Part shown: positions 33,877-41,280 of the stretch, piece after piece
Layout of the letters: every line of letters begins with the position of its first letter
How positions within the stretch are numbered: the stretch's first letter is position 1
Assembly: GCA_017505725.1 (NCBI GenBank)
Contig: JAFVOR010000020.1
Span: forward strand, 1-55,942
Direction: 5' to 3'
DNA length: 55,942 bases
Source of the DNA: Alistipes sp.
GTDB taxonomy: Bacteria > Bacteroidota > Bacteroidia > Bacteroidales > Rikenellaceae
Made by a program: the position numbers and the translations under genes
Notes under the pieces: generated by a model
What the model was told of the DNA's origin: nothing
Databases searched by the model: none
Seen by the model: only the letters and a program-made list of their open reading frames with translations

Positions 33877-34137
33877 TTATTTTTGAGTCGAATGTTCAAT
33901 ATCGCAACCCGCACAGTTGCCACTGCAAGCATCAGGCATATCCTCGCAATTCTCGGCAGCAATAGCCTCACGAGTCTCCTGAACAGCGCACTTGATGCCG
34001 AGTGCCTGCATATTCTTGTTGGTCGAGATCTCCGAGTCGATGTGATGTCCCTTGAAGATGAGGGTCAACGACATAGCCAACACAAAGAAGCCAACCGCTC
34101 CGATAGCAATCAATACAACAACTATAATTGTCTTCAT
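33877..34137 (-). CDS. small Cys-rich membrane protein
   Basis: 86 residues: one N-terminal membrane segment (about 3-28), then GHHIDSEISTNKNMQALGIK and a soluble tail with five Cys, ENCEDMPDACSGNCAGCDIE at its core. The layout resembles small Cys-rich membrane proteins of Bacteroidetes (NqrM/FeoB-associated-like) that may hold a metal or cluster, but I cannot name the family. It is first of the minus-strand run and has a promoter candidate directly upstream. Confidence 0.75.
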   Translation of the reverse strand: MKTIIVVVLIAIGAVGFFVLAMSLTLIFKGHHIDSEISTNKNMQALGIKCAVQETREAIAAENCEDMPDACSGNCAGCDIEHSTQK

Positions 34138-34156
34138 ATCTCTATATTTAGCACCA

Positions 34157-34186
34157 CAAATTTACATCTTTTCGTCAAAAATCAAA
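34157..34186 (-). promoter_or_regulatory. candidate promoter of the 33877-26044 gene run
   Basis: Minus strand TTTG (34183-34186), 18 bp, TAAATTTG (34157-34164). The spacing is two shorter than in the other promoters here. It lies back to back with the ruvA promoter. Confidence 0.5.
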
Positions 34187-34203
34187 AGATTGACGCCACC
34201 AAA

Positions 34204-34235
34204 TTTCGATATTTGAGCGTTTTTTCCTATTTTTG
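34204..34235 (+). promoter_or_regulatory. promoter of ruvA
   Basis: TTTC (34204-34207), exactly 20 bp, TATTTTTG (34228-34235). Predicted start about 34242, 24 nt before the ATG. Confidence 0.65.
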
Positions 34236-34265
34236 CGCAGGTATTAACGAAATAACAACTCTTAT

Positions 34266-34859
34266 ATGTACGAATATATCAACGGAACTCTTGCCGAAGT
34301 AGCTCCTGCTTATGCAGTAGTGGAGGCTGCGGGCATAGGTTATTTCATCAACATATCACTCAATATCTACTCGGCAATCGAGAAGGAGGAGAGCGTGAAA
34401 CTCTTTCTGCATCACATAGTTAGAGAGGATATCGAGCTTCTCTACGGATTTGCAACCAAGCAGGAGCGCGACCTCTTCCGCCTGCTCATCAGCGTCTCGG
34501 GTGTAGGAGGAAACACAGCCCGAATGATTCAGTCGACATACTCGCCATCGGAGTTGCGCAACATCATCGCTACGGGCAACGCCACACTCCTCAAGAATGT
34601 GAAGGGACTCGGTCTGAAGACCGCGCAGAAGATTATTGTCGACTTGAGTGGCAAGATGCTCGATTTGCCATCGCACAACGCCGCCGAGAATGCCCTTGCA
34701 GTGGCGCAGCGCTCGGAGGCTTTCGACGAGGCTTTGGCTGCCTTGATTATGCTCGGTTTCACAAAGGTAGCATCCGAAAAGGTGCTTCAAAAACTATTCA
34801 AAGCAGAGCCTTCACTTGGTGTCGAGGATGCCATCCGCAGCGCACTAAAACAGCTGTAA
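34266..34859 (+). CDS. ruvA: Holliday junction helicase subunit RuvA
   Basis: 197 residues, normal length. RuvA binds four-way junctions and recruits the RuvB motor for branch migration. Domain I (OB fold) starts MYEYINGTLAEVAPAYAVVE and carries GIGYFINISL. Domain II has two helix-hairpin-helix motifs, LISVSGVGGNTARMIQ and NVKGLGLKTAQKIIVDLSGK. Domain III (RuvB-binding, about 145-197) ends LGVEDAIRSALKQL. ruvB and ruvC are not in the window. Confidence 0.97.
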   Translation: MYEYINGTLAEVAPAYAVVEAAGIGYFINISLNIYSAIEKEESVKLFLHHIVREDIELLYGFATKQERDLFRLLISVSGVGGNTARMIQSTYSPSELRNIIATGNATLLKNVKGLGLKTAQKIIVDLSGKMLDLPSHNAAENALAVAQRSEAFDEALAALIMLGFTKVASEKVLQKLFKAEPSLGVEDAIRSALKQL

Positions 34860-34904
34860 TGATTTTTTTCTCACACAAAAACATAGTTTTTGCGTAATAA
34901 TTCC

Positions 34905-34912
34905 TATCTTTG
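34905..34912 (+). promoter_or_regulatory. -7 box for the FKBP-lipoprotein/rlmI/prmA/dsbD run
   Basis: A perfect TATCTTTG only 15 bp before the ATG at 34927, with no good -33 box 20 bp upstream. The leader would be only about 8 nt. Confidence 0.4.
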
Positions 34913-34926
34913 TCCGTTTGAAAGCT

Positions 34927-35511
34927 ATGAAAAAGTTTTTAGCCATACTGTTTTTGCTTCCTCTGCTTGTTGCGTGCGAGCAGGAGGACACTCTACTTAC
35001 GGAGCGAGATAAGATTGTGAAATATCTCGAGGGACGTCGCATTGTGTCGGAGGAAATTTTGGGCGATATAATTGAAAATCAGCCACTTTTCTACAGTACA
35101 TTTTCGCGCTATGCCTATCGTTACATCGTGAACTACTACGATGCTGACCGCAACACAAAGCCCGTAGTCGAGTGGGGCGACCGCATCGAGATTCGTTTCA
35201 ATGCCTACCCTTTCACCGGCTCGGAGCCATCGGCAAGTTCCATCTACTGGTCGAATATCCCCGAGATTATCGAGCAGCTGAGCAAAAAGAGCGGTAGCAC
35301 ACTCGATTGGTCGACCGATCCACTCACAATCGAGCTTGGCAAGAGCAGCATCATCGAGGGGTTGGCACACTCTCTACCGGGATGCCGCGAGGCCGACTCG
35401 GTGCAGATATATATGACATCGAACCTCGCCTATGGCAAACGACTTGTGGGCAATGTGCCTAAACATTCGATGGTGGCGTGGTATATCAAAATTGAGAAAG
35501 TTACAAAATAG
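34927..35511 (+). CDS. FKBP-like lipoprotein
   Basis: 194 residues from MKKFLAILFL, with lipobox PLLVAC (ATG at 34927; an in-frame TTG at 34918 is less likely). The C-terminal half follows the FKBP peptidyl-prolyl isomerase pattern: GDRIEIRFNAYPF, PLTIELGKSSIIEGLAHSLP, then SVQIYMTSNLAYGKRLVGNV and SMVAWYIKIEKV. A long insertion lies between the first strands. The family's hydrophobic catalytic pocket is only partly kept, so activity is uncertain. It is a likely periplasm-facing chaperone or isomerase related to GldI-like lipoproteins. It ends 2 bp before the next FKBP lipoprotein. Confidence 0.75.
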   Translation: MKKFLAILFLLPLLVACEQEDTLLTERDKIVKYLEGRRIVSEEILGDIIENQPLFYSTFSRYAYRYIVNYYDADRNTKPVVEWGDRIEIRFNAYPFTGSEPSASSIYWSNIPEIIEQLSKKSGSTLDWSTDPLTIELGKSSIIEGLAHSLPGCREADSVQIYMTSNLAYGKRLVGNVPKHSMVAWYIKIEKVTK

Positions 35512-35513
35512 AT

Positions 35514-37028
35514 ATGAGATTCAAAGAGACTATATTGAGTTTGGTGGCGGTGGCTTTGGCCATACTCGCCACAACTTCGTGCATAAAGGAGCCTTCGGTA
35601 TCGAACAAGGAGCGCGAGCAGATTTCGCTCAAGGCCTGGATTGCACTCAACAAGTCAGAGCTCCTGGATAATTTCCAGGAGAATGGCGGCTACTATGTGG
35701 AGATATTGGAGGACGACAAGAACGAGATGTTGCCCATCAATGGCAATAACCTCGGTTCAGAGCCCATTATGGATCAGGACACCTGCTGGGTATTTACCAA
35801 GATGACAGGTCGTGACATCAATGGCGCAGTATGTATGACTCGCTCTTACGAATTGGCACAGTTGTGTGGCACATTCTCGCACTCGACACACTACGCACCC
35901 TATGTCAACTATGGCGGCAACACCAATATGGGCCTCCTGGAGGGCTCGTACCTCGCTATGCGTAACGAGCTGAAGCTCGGAGACAAGACATACAAGATGC
36001 GTCGTGGCTCGAAGGTGCGCCTATATCTCCCATCCTCGATTGCCTATGGCGAAGGTGGTTCGCAGGCCGAGGGAGGCTACGAAGGTCAGTATTCACTTGA
36101 CGCATCACGACCACTCATCCTCGATGTCGAGGTGTTGGATGTGGTGAAGAATCCATCGGAGCTCGAGCTGGAGATGGTGCGCGACTATATCGGCTACGAG
36201 GGTATCTGGACTCAAGCCGAGAAGAGCGAGTCGGAGAAGAGCGGCGAAGATGACGATCTGAAACTCAAGGGCTTGTATTACAACCTCAACTACAACCCCG
36301 AGACCGACGATGTCTCCACGCATAAGTATATGCAGCCACAATGTATGACCGAGAGCAACAAACTTTACCGCCCATATACCGACAACCGCAAATATATGGA
36401 TGGTAATATGGCCGTTGTCACCGACTCGATAAACAAGATTCTCATCAAGCGTTTCGGCAAGGGAATTCCTCGCAATGAGCAGGGCGAAAAGACGCAAGTA
36501 ACAAAGAATGGTCGTGCCAAGATCTGGTATGTGGTGCGTTTCCTCGATGGATTTGTTCTCGACACCAACATAGCAGAGATTCGCCAATATCTGTTCGACG
36601 AGAAGACACCAACCTGCGAGGTGTTCAGCTACAGCCCATCGGACGACGAAGGCAAAGAGGCAGACAACCGACAGGCCATCGGTGCGTGGTACTACTGCAT
36701 TCCGCAGATGCACCACGGAGCCTACGGACAGATCATCACCACATCGGGCTACGCATATGGCGCAAGTGGCATATCGGGTAGCACATCGACCGAGACATCA
36801 TCGTCGGGCTCTTCGCTGAGCTACTACAACGCGATGAACTACTACAACTACTACAACTCGTACTACAACTATTATAGTCCGTACTACAACTATTACGACT
36901 ACAACTATTACAACTACAACTATAACTACGATGTAGACGAGGATACCGTGACCACAACAACTATCAGCACCGAGATTTTGCCATACACACCGTTGGTATT
37001 CACCCTCTATGTTGAGCCTTACGAATAG
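35514..37028 (+). CDS. large FKBP-like lipoprotein with a Tyr/Asn-rich loop
   Basis: 504 residues with lipobox ATTSC (Cys23). Two FKBP-like regions are visible. In the first (about 50-215), YKMRRGSKVRLYLPSSIAYG is followed by RPLILDVEVLDVV. In the second (about 250-504), GAWYYCIPQMHHGAYGQIIT and SGYAYGASG come before the last strand ILPYTPLVFTLYVEP. Between AYGASG and that strand sits a Ser/Thr-rich spacer and a 36-residue stretch (437-472) with 20 Tyr and 10 Asn. It lies 2 bp after the smaller FKBP lipoprotein and 6 bp before rlmI. Isomerase activity is unproven. The loop is far outside normal FKBP length. Confidence 0.75.
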   Translation: MRFKETILSLVAVALAILATTSCIKEPSVSNKEREQISLKAWIALNKSELLDNFQENGGYYVEILEDDKNEMLPINGNNLGSEPIMDQDTCWVFTKMTGRDINGAVCMTRSYELAQLCGTFSHSTHYAPYVNYGGNTNMGLLEGSYLAMRNELKLGDKTYKMRRGSKVRLYLPSSIAYGEGGSQAEGGYEGQYSLDASRPLILDVEVLDVVKNPSELELEMVRDYIGYEGIWTQAEKSESEKSGEDDDLKLKGLYYNLNYNPETDDVSTHKYMQPQCMTESNKLYRPYTDNRKYMDGNMAVVTDSINKILIKRFGKGIPRNEQGEKTQVTKNGRAKIWYVVRFLDGFVLDTNIAEIRQYLFDEKTPTCEVFSYSPSDDEGKEADNRQAIGAWYYCIPQMHHGAYGQIITTSGYAYGASGISGSTSTETSSSGSSLSYYNAMNYYNYYNSYYNYYSPYYNYYDYNYYNYNYNYDVDEDTVTTTTISTEILPYTPLVFTLYVEPYE

Positions 37029-37034
37029 CAGTTT

Positions 37035-38231
37035 ATGAGCAGAGCAAAGATATATCTCCGTCGCGGTAAGGAGGAGTCACTCCTTCGCCGCCATCCTTGG
37101 GTATTCTCGGGAGCCATCGAGCGCATAGAGTGCGATGGCGAGAGTATCCCCGAAGGTGCATTGGTAGACATCTTCACCCAGCGTGGAGAGTACATTGCAC
37201 GCGGACACTACCAGATTGGATCGATTGCTGTACGCATCCTCACCTTCGAGGAGGAGGCGATTGATGCAAAGTGGTGGCACAAGCGCGTGGCGACAGCCTA
37301 CGATGTGCGTCGCACACTCGACCTTACCGATAATGAGCAGACCACTTGCTATCGTCTGATTCACGGAGAAGGTGACCTATTGCCCGGTTTGGTGGTCGAT
37401 ATTTATGGTACAACCGCAGTGGTGCAGTGCCACTCGGTAGGTATGTATCTCTCGCGCAACGAGATTGCTACCGCCATCCGCGAGGTTTATGGCGAAAAGA
37501 TATCTGCCATCTACGACAAGAGCGCACAGACAGTACCTTTCAAGGCTAACCTCAACGCCGTAGATGGATATCTCTATGGCTCGGCAGAGAAGGATAACAT
37601 CGTGGTGGAGAATGGTCACAAGTTCCTCGTCAACTGGGAGGAGGGACAGAAGACAGGTTTCTTTATCGACCAGCGTTTCAACCGCCACCTCGTTCAGCAA
37701 TACGCCAAAGGTCGCACCGTATTGAACACCTTCTGCTACACGGGAGGTTTCTCGGTATATGCCTTGGCGGGAGGAGCAAAAGAGGTCTGCTCGATTGATG
37801 CTTCGGAGCGTGCAGTGCGCTTGGTTGACGAGAATATCCGACTCAACTTCGGAGAGAATGCACCTCACACATCGCTGGCGTGCGATGCAGTGGAGTATCT
37901 GAAGGATATCGGCGACAAATACGATATGATAATCCTCGACCCACCGGCATTTGCCAAGCACCACAAGGTGTTGGGAAATGCGATGCAGGGCTACAAGCGT
38001 CTGAACGCTCGTGCCTTGTCGCAGATTAAGAGCGGAGGTATCTTGTTCACATTCTCCTGCTCGCAGGCGGTGTCGAAGGAGTTGTTCCGTACTACGGTAT
38101 TCACCGCTGCAGCCATAGCAGGACGCAAGGTGCGCATCCTTCACCAATTGACACAACCTACCGACCACCCTATCAATATCTACCACCCCGAGGGGGAGTA
38201 TTTGAAGGGTTTGGTACTCTATGTGGAATAG
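37035..38231 (+). CDS. rlmI: class I SAM-dependent rRNA methyltransferase, RlmI family
   Basis: 398 residues. RlmI makes m5C at 23S rRNA position 1962 in E. coli; the family name is YccW. An N-terminal PUA domain has YLRRGKEESLLRRHPWVFSG. The linker domain has IHGEGDLLPGLVVDIYG. The catalytic Rossmann part has KTGFFIDQRFNR, VLNTFCYTGGFSVYALAGGA (SAM site), VCSIDASERAV and IILDPPAFAKHHK, with FTFSCSQAV near the end carrying the catalytic Cys. It is tightly packed with prmA (3 bp), so translation-apparatus modification genes form one transcript with envelope lipoproteins. Confidence 0.93.
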   Translation: MSRAKIYLRRGKEESLLRRHPWVFSGAIERIECDGESIPEGALVDIFTQRGEYIARGHYQIGSIAVRILTFEEEAIDAKWWHKRVATAYDVRRTLDLTDNEQTTCYRLIHGEGDLLPGLVVDIYGTTAVVQCHSVGMYLSRNEIATAIREVYGEKISAIYDKSAQTVPFKANLNAVDGYLYGSAEKDNIVVENGHKFLVNWEEGQKTGFFIDQRFNRHLVQQYAKGRTVLNTFCYTGGFSVYALAGGAKEVCSIDASERAVRLVDENIRLNFGENAPHTSLACDAVEYLKDIGDKYDMIILDPPAFAKHHKVLGNAMQGYKRLNARALSQIKSGGILFTFSCSQAVSKELFRTTVFTAAAIAGRKVRILHQLTQPTDHPINIYHPEGEYLKGLVLYVE

Positions 38232-38234
38232 TAT

Positions 38235-39071
38235 ATGGCAACCTACACAAAACTTGCAGTCAATACCACCGAGGAGCAGGGCGACATCCTGGCCGCCTAC
38301 CTCGCAGACTACCCTTTCGATAGTTTCGACTATGCGGAGGGACTATTTGGCGCATACGCACCCAAGGAGGCTCTGGAGGAACATCACGACGAGGTTGTTG
38401 AGATGCTCGAGAGTGAGGGATTCATCGACTACTATTTCGAGGATATCGAGATAGAGAACTGGAATGCCAAGTGGGAGAGCAACTTCAAGGAGGTGGAGGT
38501 AGACGACAAAGTGCTGATTCGTGCGCCATATCACAAGTCGCGACAAAATTACGGTGGTTTGGATATTATAATTCAGCCAAAGATGTCGTTTGGTACGGGA
38601 CACCACGCCACAACGCAACTTATGGTCAAGTCGCTTCTTGCCTCAAATCTAAAGGGCAAGCGTGTGCTCGATATGGGCAGCGGAACGGGCGTTTTGGCTA
38701 TCGTAGCGGCAAAGCTCGGTGCCGAGAGTGTTTTGGCTGTCGAAATTGACGATATGGCAGAGGAGAGCGTGCGCGAGAATATCATTTTGAATGACGTAAC
38801 AAACAAAATAGTTTCGGTTTGTGGCGACGCTTCAGCAATAGAGGGCGAGAGGTTCGATATTGTATTGGCAAACATCAACCGCAACATTCTCCTGACCGAT
38901 ATGGAGGCATACGCGAAAACCCTCACAAATGGCGGAGAACTTATTATCAGCGGATTTCTGGCCGAGGATATCGAGGCACTTACCAAGCATGCGAATAGGC
39001 TCGGTTTCGACCGTTCGGGCAAACTTTCTCATAAGGAGTGGCAGGCGCTGAGATTTACAAAGATTGAGTAA
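38235..39071 (+). CDS. prmA: ribosomal protein L11 methyltransferase
   Basis: 278 residues. PrmA trimethylates L11. The C-terminal SAM-binding domain shows the PrmA signature MSFGTGHHATTQLMVKSLLA, then VLDMGSGTGVLAIVAAKLGA, VLAVEIDDMAEESVREN and FDIVLANINRNILL (the NPPY-like motif seen as NIN in PrmA), ending GGELIISGFLAED. The N-terminal substrate-recognition domain (1-90) is acidic (EEHHDEVVEMLESEGFIDYY). It follows rlmI by 3 bp and precedes dsbD by 19 bp. Confidence 0.94.
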   Translation: MATYTKLAVNTTEEQGDILAAYLADYPFDSFDYAEGLFGAYAPKEALEEHHDEVVEMLESEGFIDYYFEDIEIENWNAKWESNFKEVEVDDKVLIRAPYHKSRQNYGGLDIIIQPKMSFGTGHHATTQLMVKSLLASNLKGKRVLDMGSGTGVLAIVAAKLGAESVLAVEIDDMAEESVRENIILNDVTNKIVSVCGDASAIEGERFDIVLANINRNILLTDMEAYAKTLTNGGELIISGFLAEDIEALTKHANRLGFDRSGKLSHKEWQALRFTKIE

Positions 39072-39090
39072 TTAAAATTCAGATATTTTT

Positions 39091-41058
39091 ATGAAGATGT
39101 TAAGAAACCTATTTTTTGCACTCTTGTGCGTGATGCCGATGTTGGCAGTGGCGCAGGGAGAAAACCCCGTAAAGTGGGAGCAATCTGTCACCGACAAGGG
39201 TGACGGTCTCTACACCGTAGAGTTGAAAGCCGAGATTGGTGATGGTTGGCATATCTACGTAACCGACCCTGCATTCACATTAAATCCAACCACATTCGAG
39301 TTCTCTTCGAGCGAAGGAGTTGCTGTCGAAGGCGAGTTGCGTTCGTTGTCGAATGCCCATCTGGTAAAAGACGAGTACGGATTGACATCAAGCGGACAAG
39401 AGGGTTACTTCGAACGTGAGGCTATCTTCGAGCAAGATTTCAAGGTTGAAGGTAAAGGCGGCGAAGTAAAAGTTGCCATTTCGTACCAGGCGTGCAATGT
39501 TGGCACCTGCCTCTCCCCTACTACCGAGGAGATTACCATAACGCTCGGCGAAGCTACAGCTCCAAAGGCAGAGATTAAAGCCGTGAAGGATGCAGCAGGC
39601 TCGGGCTCGTTGTGGTCGCTCATTATCGAGGCGGTTTTGTGGGGCTTTATGGCCTTGCTTACACCTTGCGTTTTCCCAATGGTACCAATGACTGTATCGT
39701 TCTTTATGAAGAATAGCGGTTCGGCTGCTCGTGGACGTATCAACGCATCGTTGTATGGTCTGTTCATCATCGCGCTCTATACCCTTCCTATCGCGATACT
39801 TATTATTATTACGCGCGTAGCGGGTGGCGATGCAGTGACTGCGGACATATTCAATTGGCTCGCTACACACTGGTTGCCAAACATCGTATTCTTCATCGTA
39901 TTTATGATTTTTGCAGCATCGTTCTTCGGTGCTTTCGAGATTACAATGCCGAGTGCCCTTGTGAACAAGAGCGACGCACAGTCGGATAGAGGCGGTATTG
40001 GCGGTATCTTCTTTATGGCATTGACACTCGTTTTGGTATCGTTCTCCTGCACAGGCCCTATCGTAGGCTCGGTGCTTATCAAGTCAACCTCGGGTGAGGT
40101 GTGGTCGCCAATCGTTACGATGCTGGCATTCTCAACCGCCTTTGCTCTGCCATTCACAATCTTTGCCTTCTTCCCATCGTTATTGAAGAAGTTGCCACGA
40201 GGCGGAGGTTGGCTCAACTCGGTGAAGGTCGTGCTCGGCTTTATCGAGGTGGCTCTCGGATTCAAGTTCCTCAGCGTGGCCGATCAGGTCTACCACTGGA
40301 ATTTGCTCGATCGTGAGGTATATCTCGCAATCTGGATTGTGGTATTCTCGTTGCTCGGACTCTACTTGCTGGGCAAGATCAAGTTTGCGCACGACGAGGA
40401 TCTCAAGCACCTCGGCATCGGTCGTCTTGCGATGGCAATCGGTGTATTTACCTTCGTGGTATATATGATTCCTGGTATGTGGGGCGCACCTTTGAAGGCG
40501 TTGTCGGGCTATCTGCCACCACTCTCGTCGCAGGATTTTGTGCTTGGCGCACAGAGTGTTGCACCGACCGCAGCAGCCACATCGTCGGATATAGACAACC
40601 CTAAATATGGTGACTTCCTCCACCTTCCACACGGATTGAAGGGTTTCTTCGATATGAAGGAGGCAGAGGCTTATGCCGAGAAGGTAGGAAAACCGATATT
40701 TATCGACTTTACGGGTCACGGATGTGTCAACTGCCGCGAAATGGAGGCTCGAGTTTGGGCAGACCCTACAGTGCAGCAGATTCTGCGCGAGGAGTATGTT
40801 ATTGTGGCGCTCTACACCGACGACAAGATGAAGCTGGAGAAGAGCGACTGGGTGACTGCCAAGAATGGCGATGTGCTCAAGACTTTGGGTGCGATCAATG
40901 CCAACTACGCCCTCACACGCTTTGGTGTTAACGCACAGCCATACTATGTATTGCAGGGCAAGGAGGGTGCTATCTTGGGCGAACCACGCGGCTACGACCT
41001 CTCGGTAGAGGGATTTGTAGAGTTCCTCCGCAAGGGTGTAGAGGAGTACAACAAATAG
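39091..41058 (+). CDS. dsbD: thiol:disulfide interchange protein DsbD
   Basis: 655 residues. It moves reducing power from cytoplasmic thioredoxin across the inner membrane to periplasmic thiol proteins. A signal peptide ends AVAQ. The N-terminal DsbD-alpha domain has YQACNVGTCLSPT with the redox pair. The membrane domain (about 170-500) has TPCVFPMVPMT and VSFSCTGPIVG, the paired Cys inside the membrane, with about eight segments. The C-terminal thioredoxin domain has FIDFTGHGCVNCREMEARVW (Cys545, Cys548). All six redox Cys are present. Just downstream, after a terminator, begins a cluster with further CxxC proteins, possible clients. Confidence 0.96.
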   Translation: MKMLRNLFFALLCVMPMLAVAQGENPVKWEQSVTDKGDGLYTVELKAEIGDGWHIYVTDPAFTLNPTTFEFSSSEGVAVEGELRSLSNAHLVKDEYGLTSSGQEGYFEREAIFEQDFKVEGKGGEVKVAISYQACNVGTCLSPTTEEITITLGEATAPKAEIKAVKDAAGSGSLWSLIIEAVLWGFMALLTPCVFPMVPMTVSFFMKNSGSAARGRINASLYGLFIIALYTLPIAILIIITRVAGGDAVTADIFNWLATHWLPNIVFFIVFMIFAASFFGAFEITMPSALVNKSDAQSDRGGIGGIFFMALTLVLVSFSCTGPIVGSVLIKSTSGEVWSPIVTMLAFSTAFALPFTIFAFFPSLLKKLPRGGGWLNSVKVVLGFIEVALGFKFLSVADQVYHWNLLDREVYLAIWIVVFSLLGLYLLGKIKFAHDEDLKHLGIGRLAMAIGVFTFVVYMIPGMWGAPLKALSGYLPPLSSQDFVLGAQSVAPTAAATSSDIDNPKYGDFLHLPHGLKGFFDMKEAEAYAEKVGKPIFIDFTGHGCVNCREMEARVWADPTVQQILREEYVIVALYTDDKMKLEKSDWVTAKNGDVLKTLGAINANYALTRFGVNAQPYYVLQGKEGAILGEPRGYDLSVEGFVEFLRKGVEEYNK

Positions 41059-41082
41059 CCTTAAACCCAAATACTCAACCAC

Positions 41083-41110
41083 AAAACCATCGGCAATGCC
41101 GATGGTTTTT
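41083..41110 (+). terminator. terminator of the FKBP-rlmI-prmA-dsbD operon
   Basis: AAAACCATCGGC (41083-41094), AAT, GCCGATGGTTTT: a perfect 12-bp stem followed by T residues. Confidence 0.92.
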
Positions 41111-41280
41111 TATGTCGTAGAAGCGCATATTGTCCCGTCGTGACGAAAATTTTGCACTACGCGCATAACGCGCGAGAAAAATAGTGGGATGATGTTAGAT
41201 ATTTTTTCAAAAAAAATCACTATCTTTCGCCCGAATTGTTTTAGAACAATACAATTTTTCAAACCAAATAAACATTTTTT

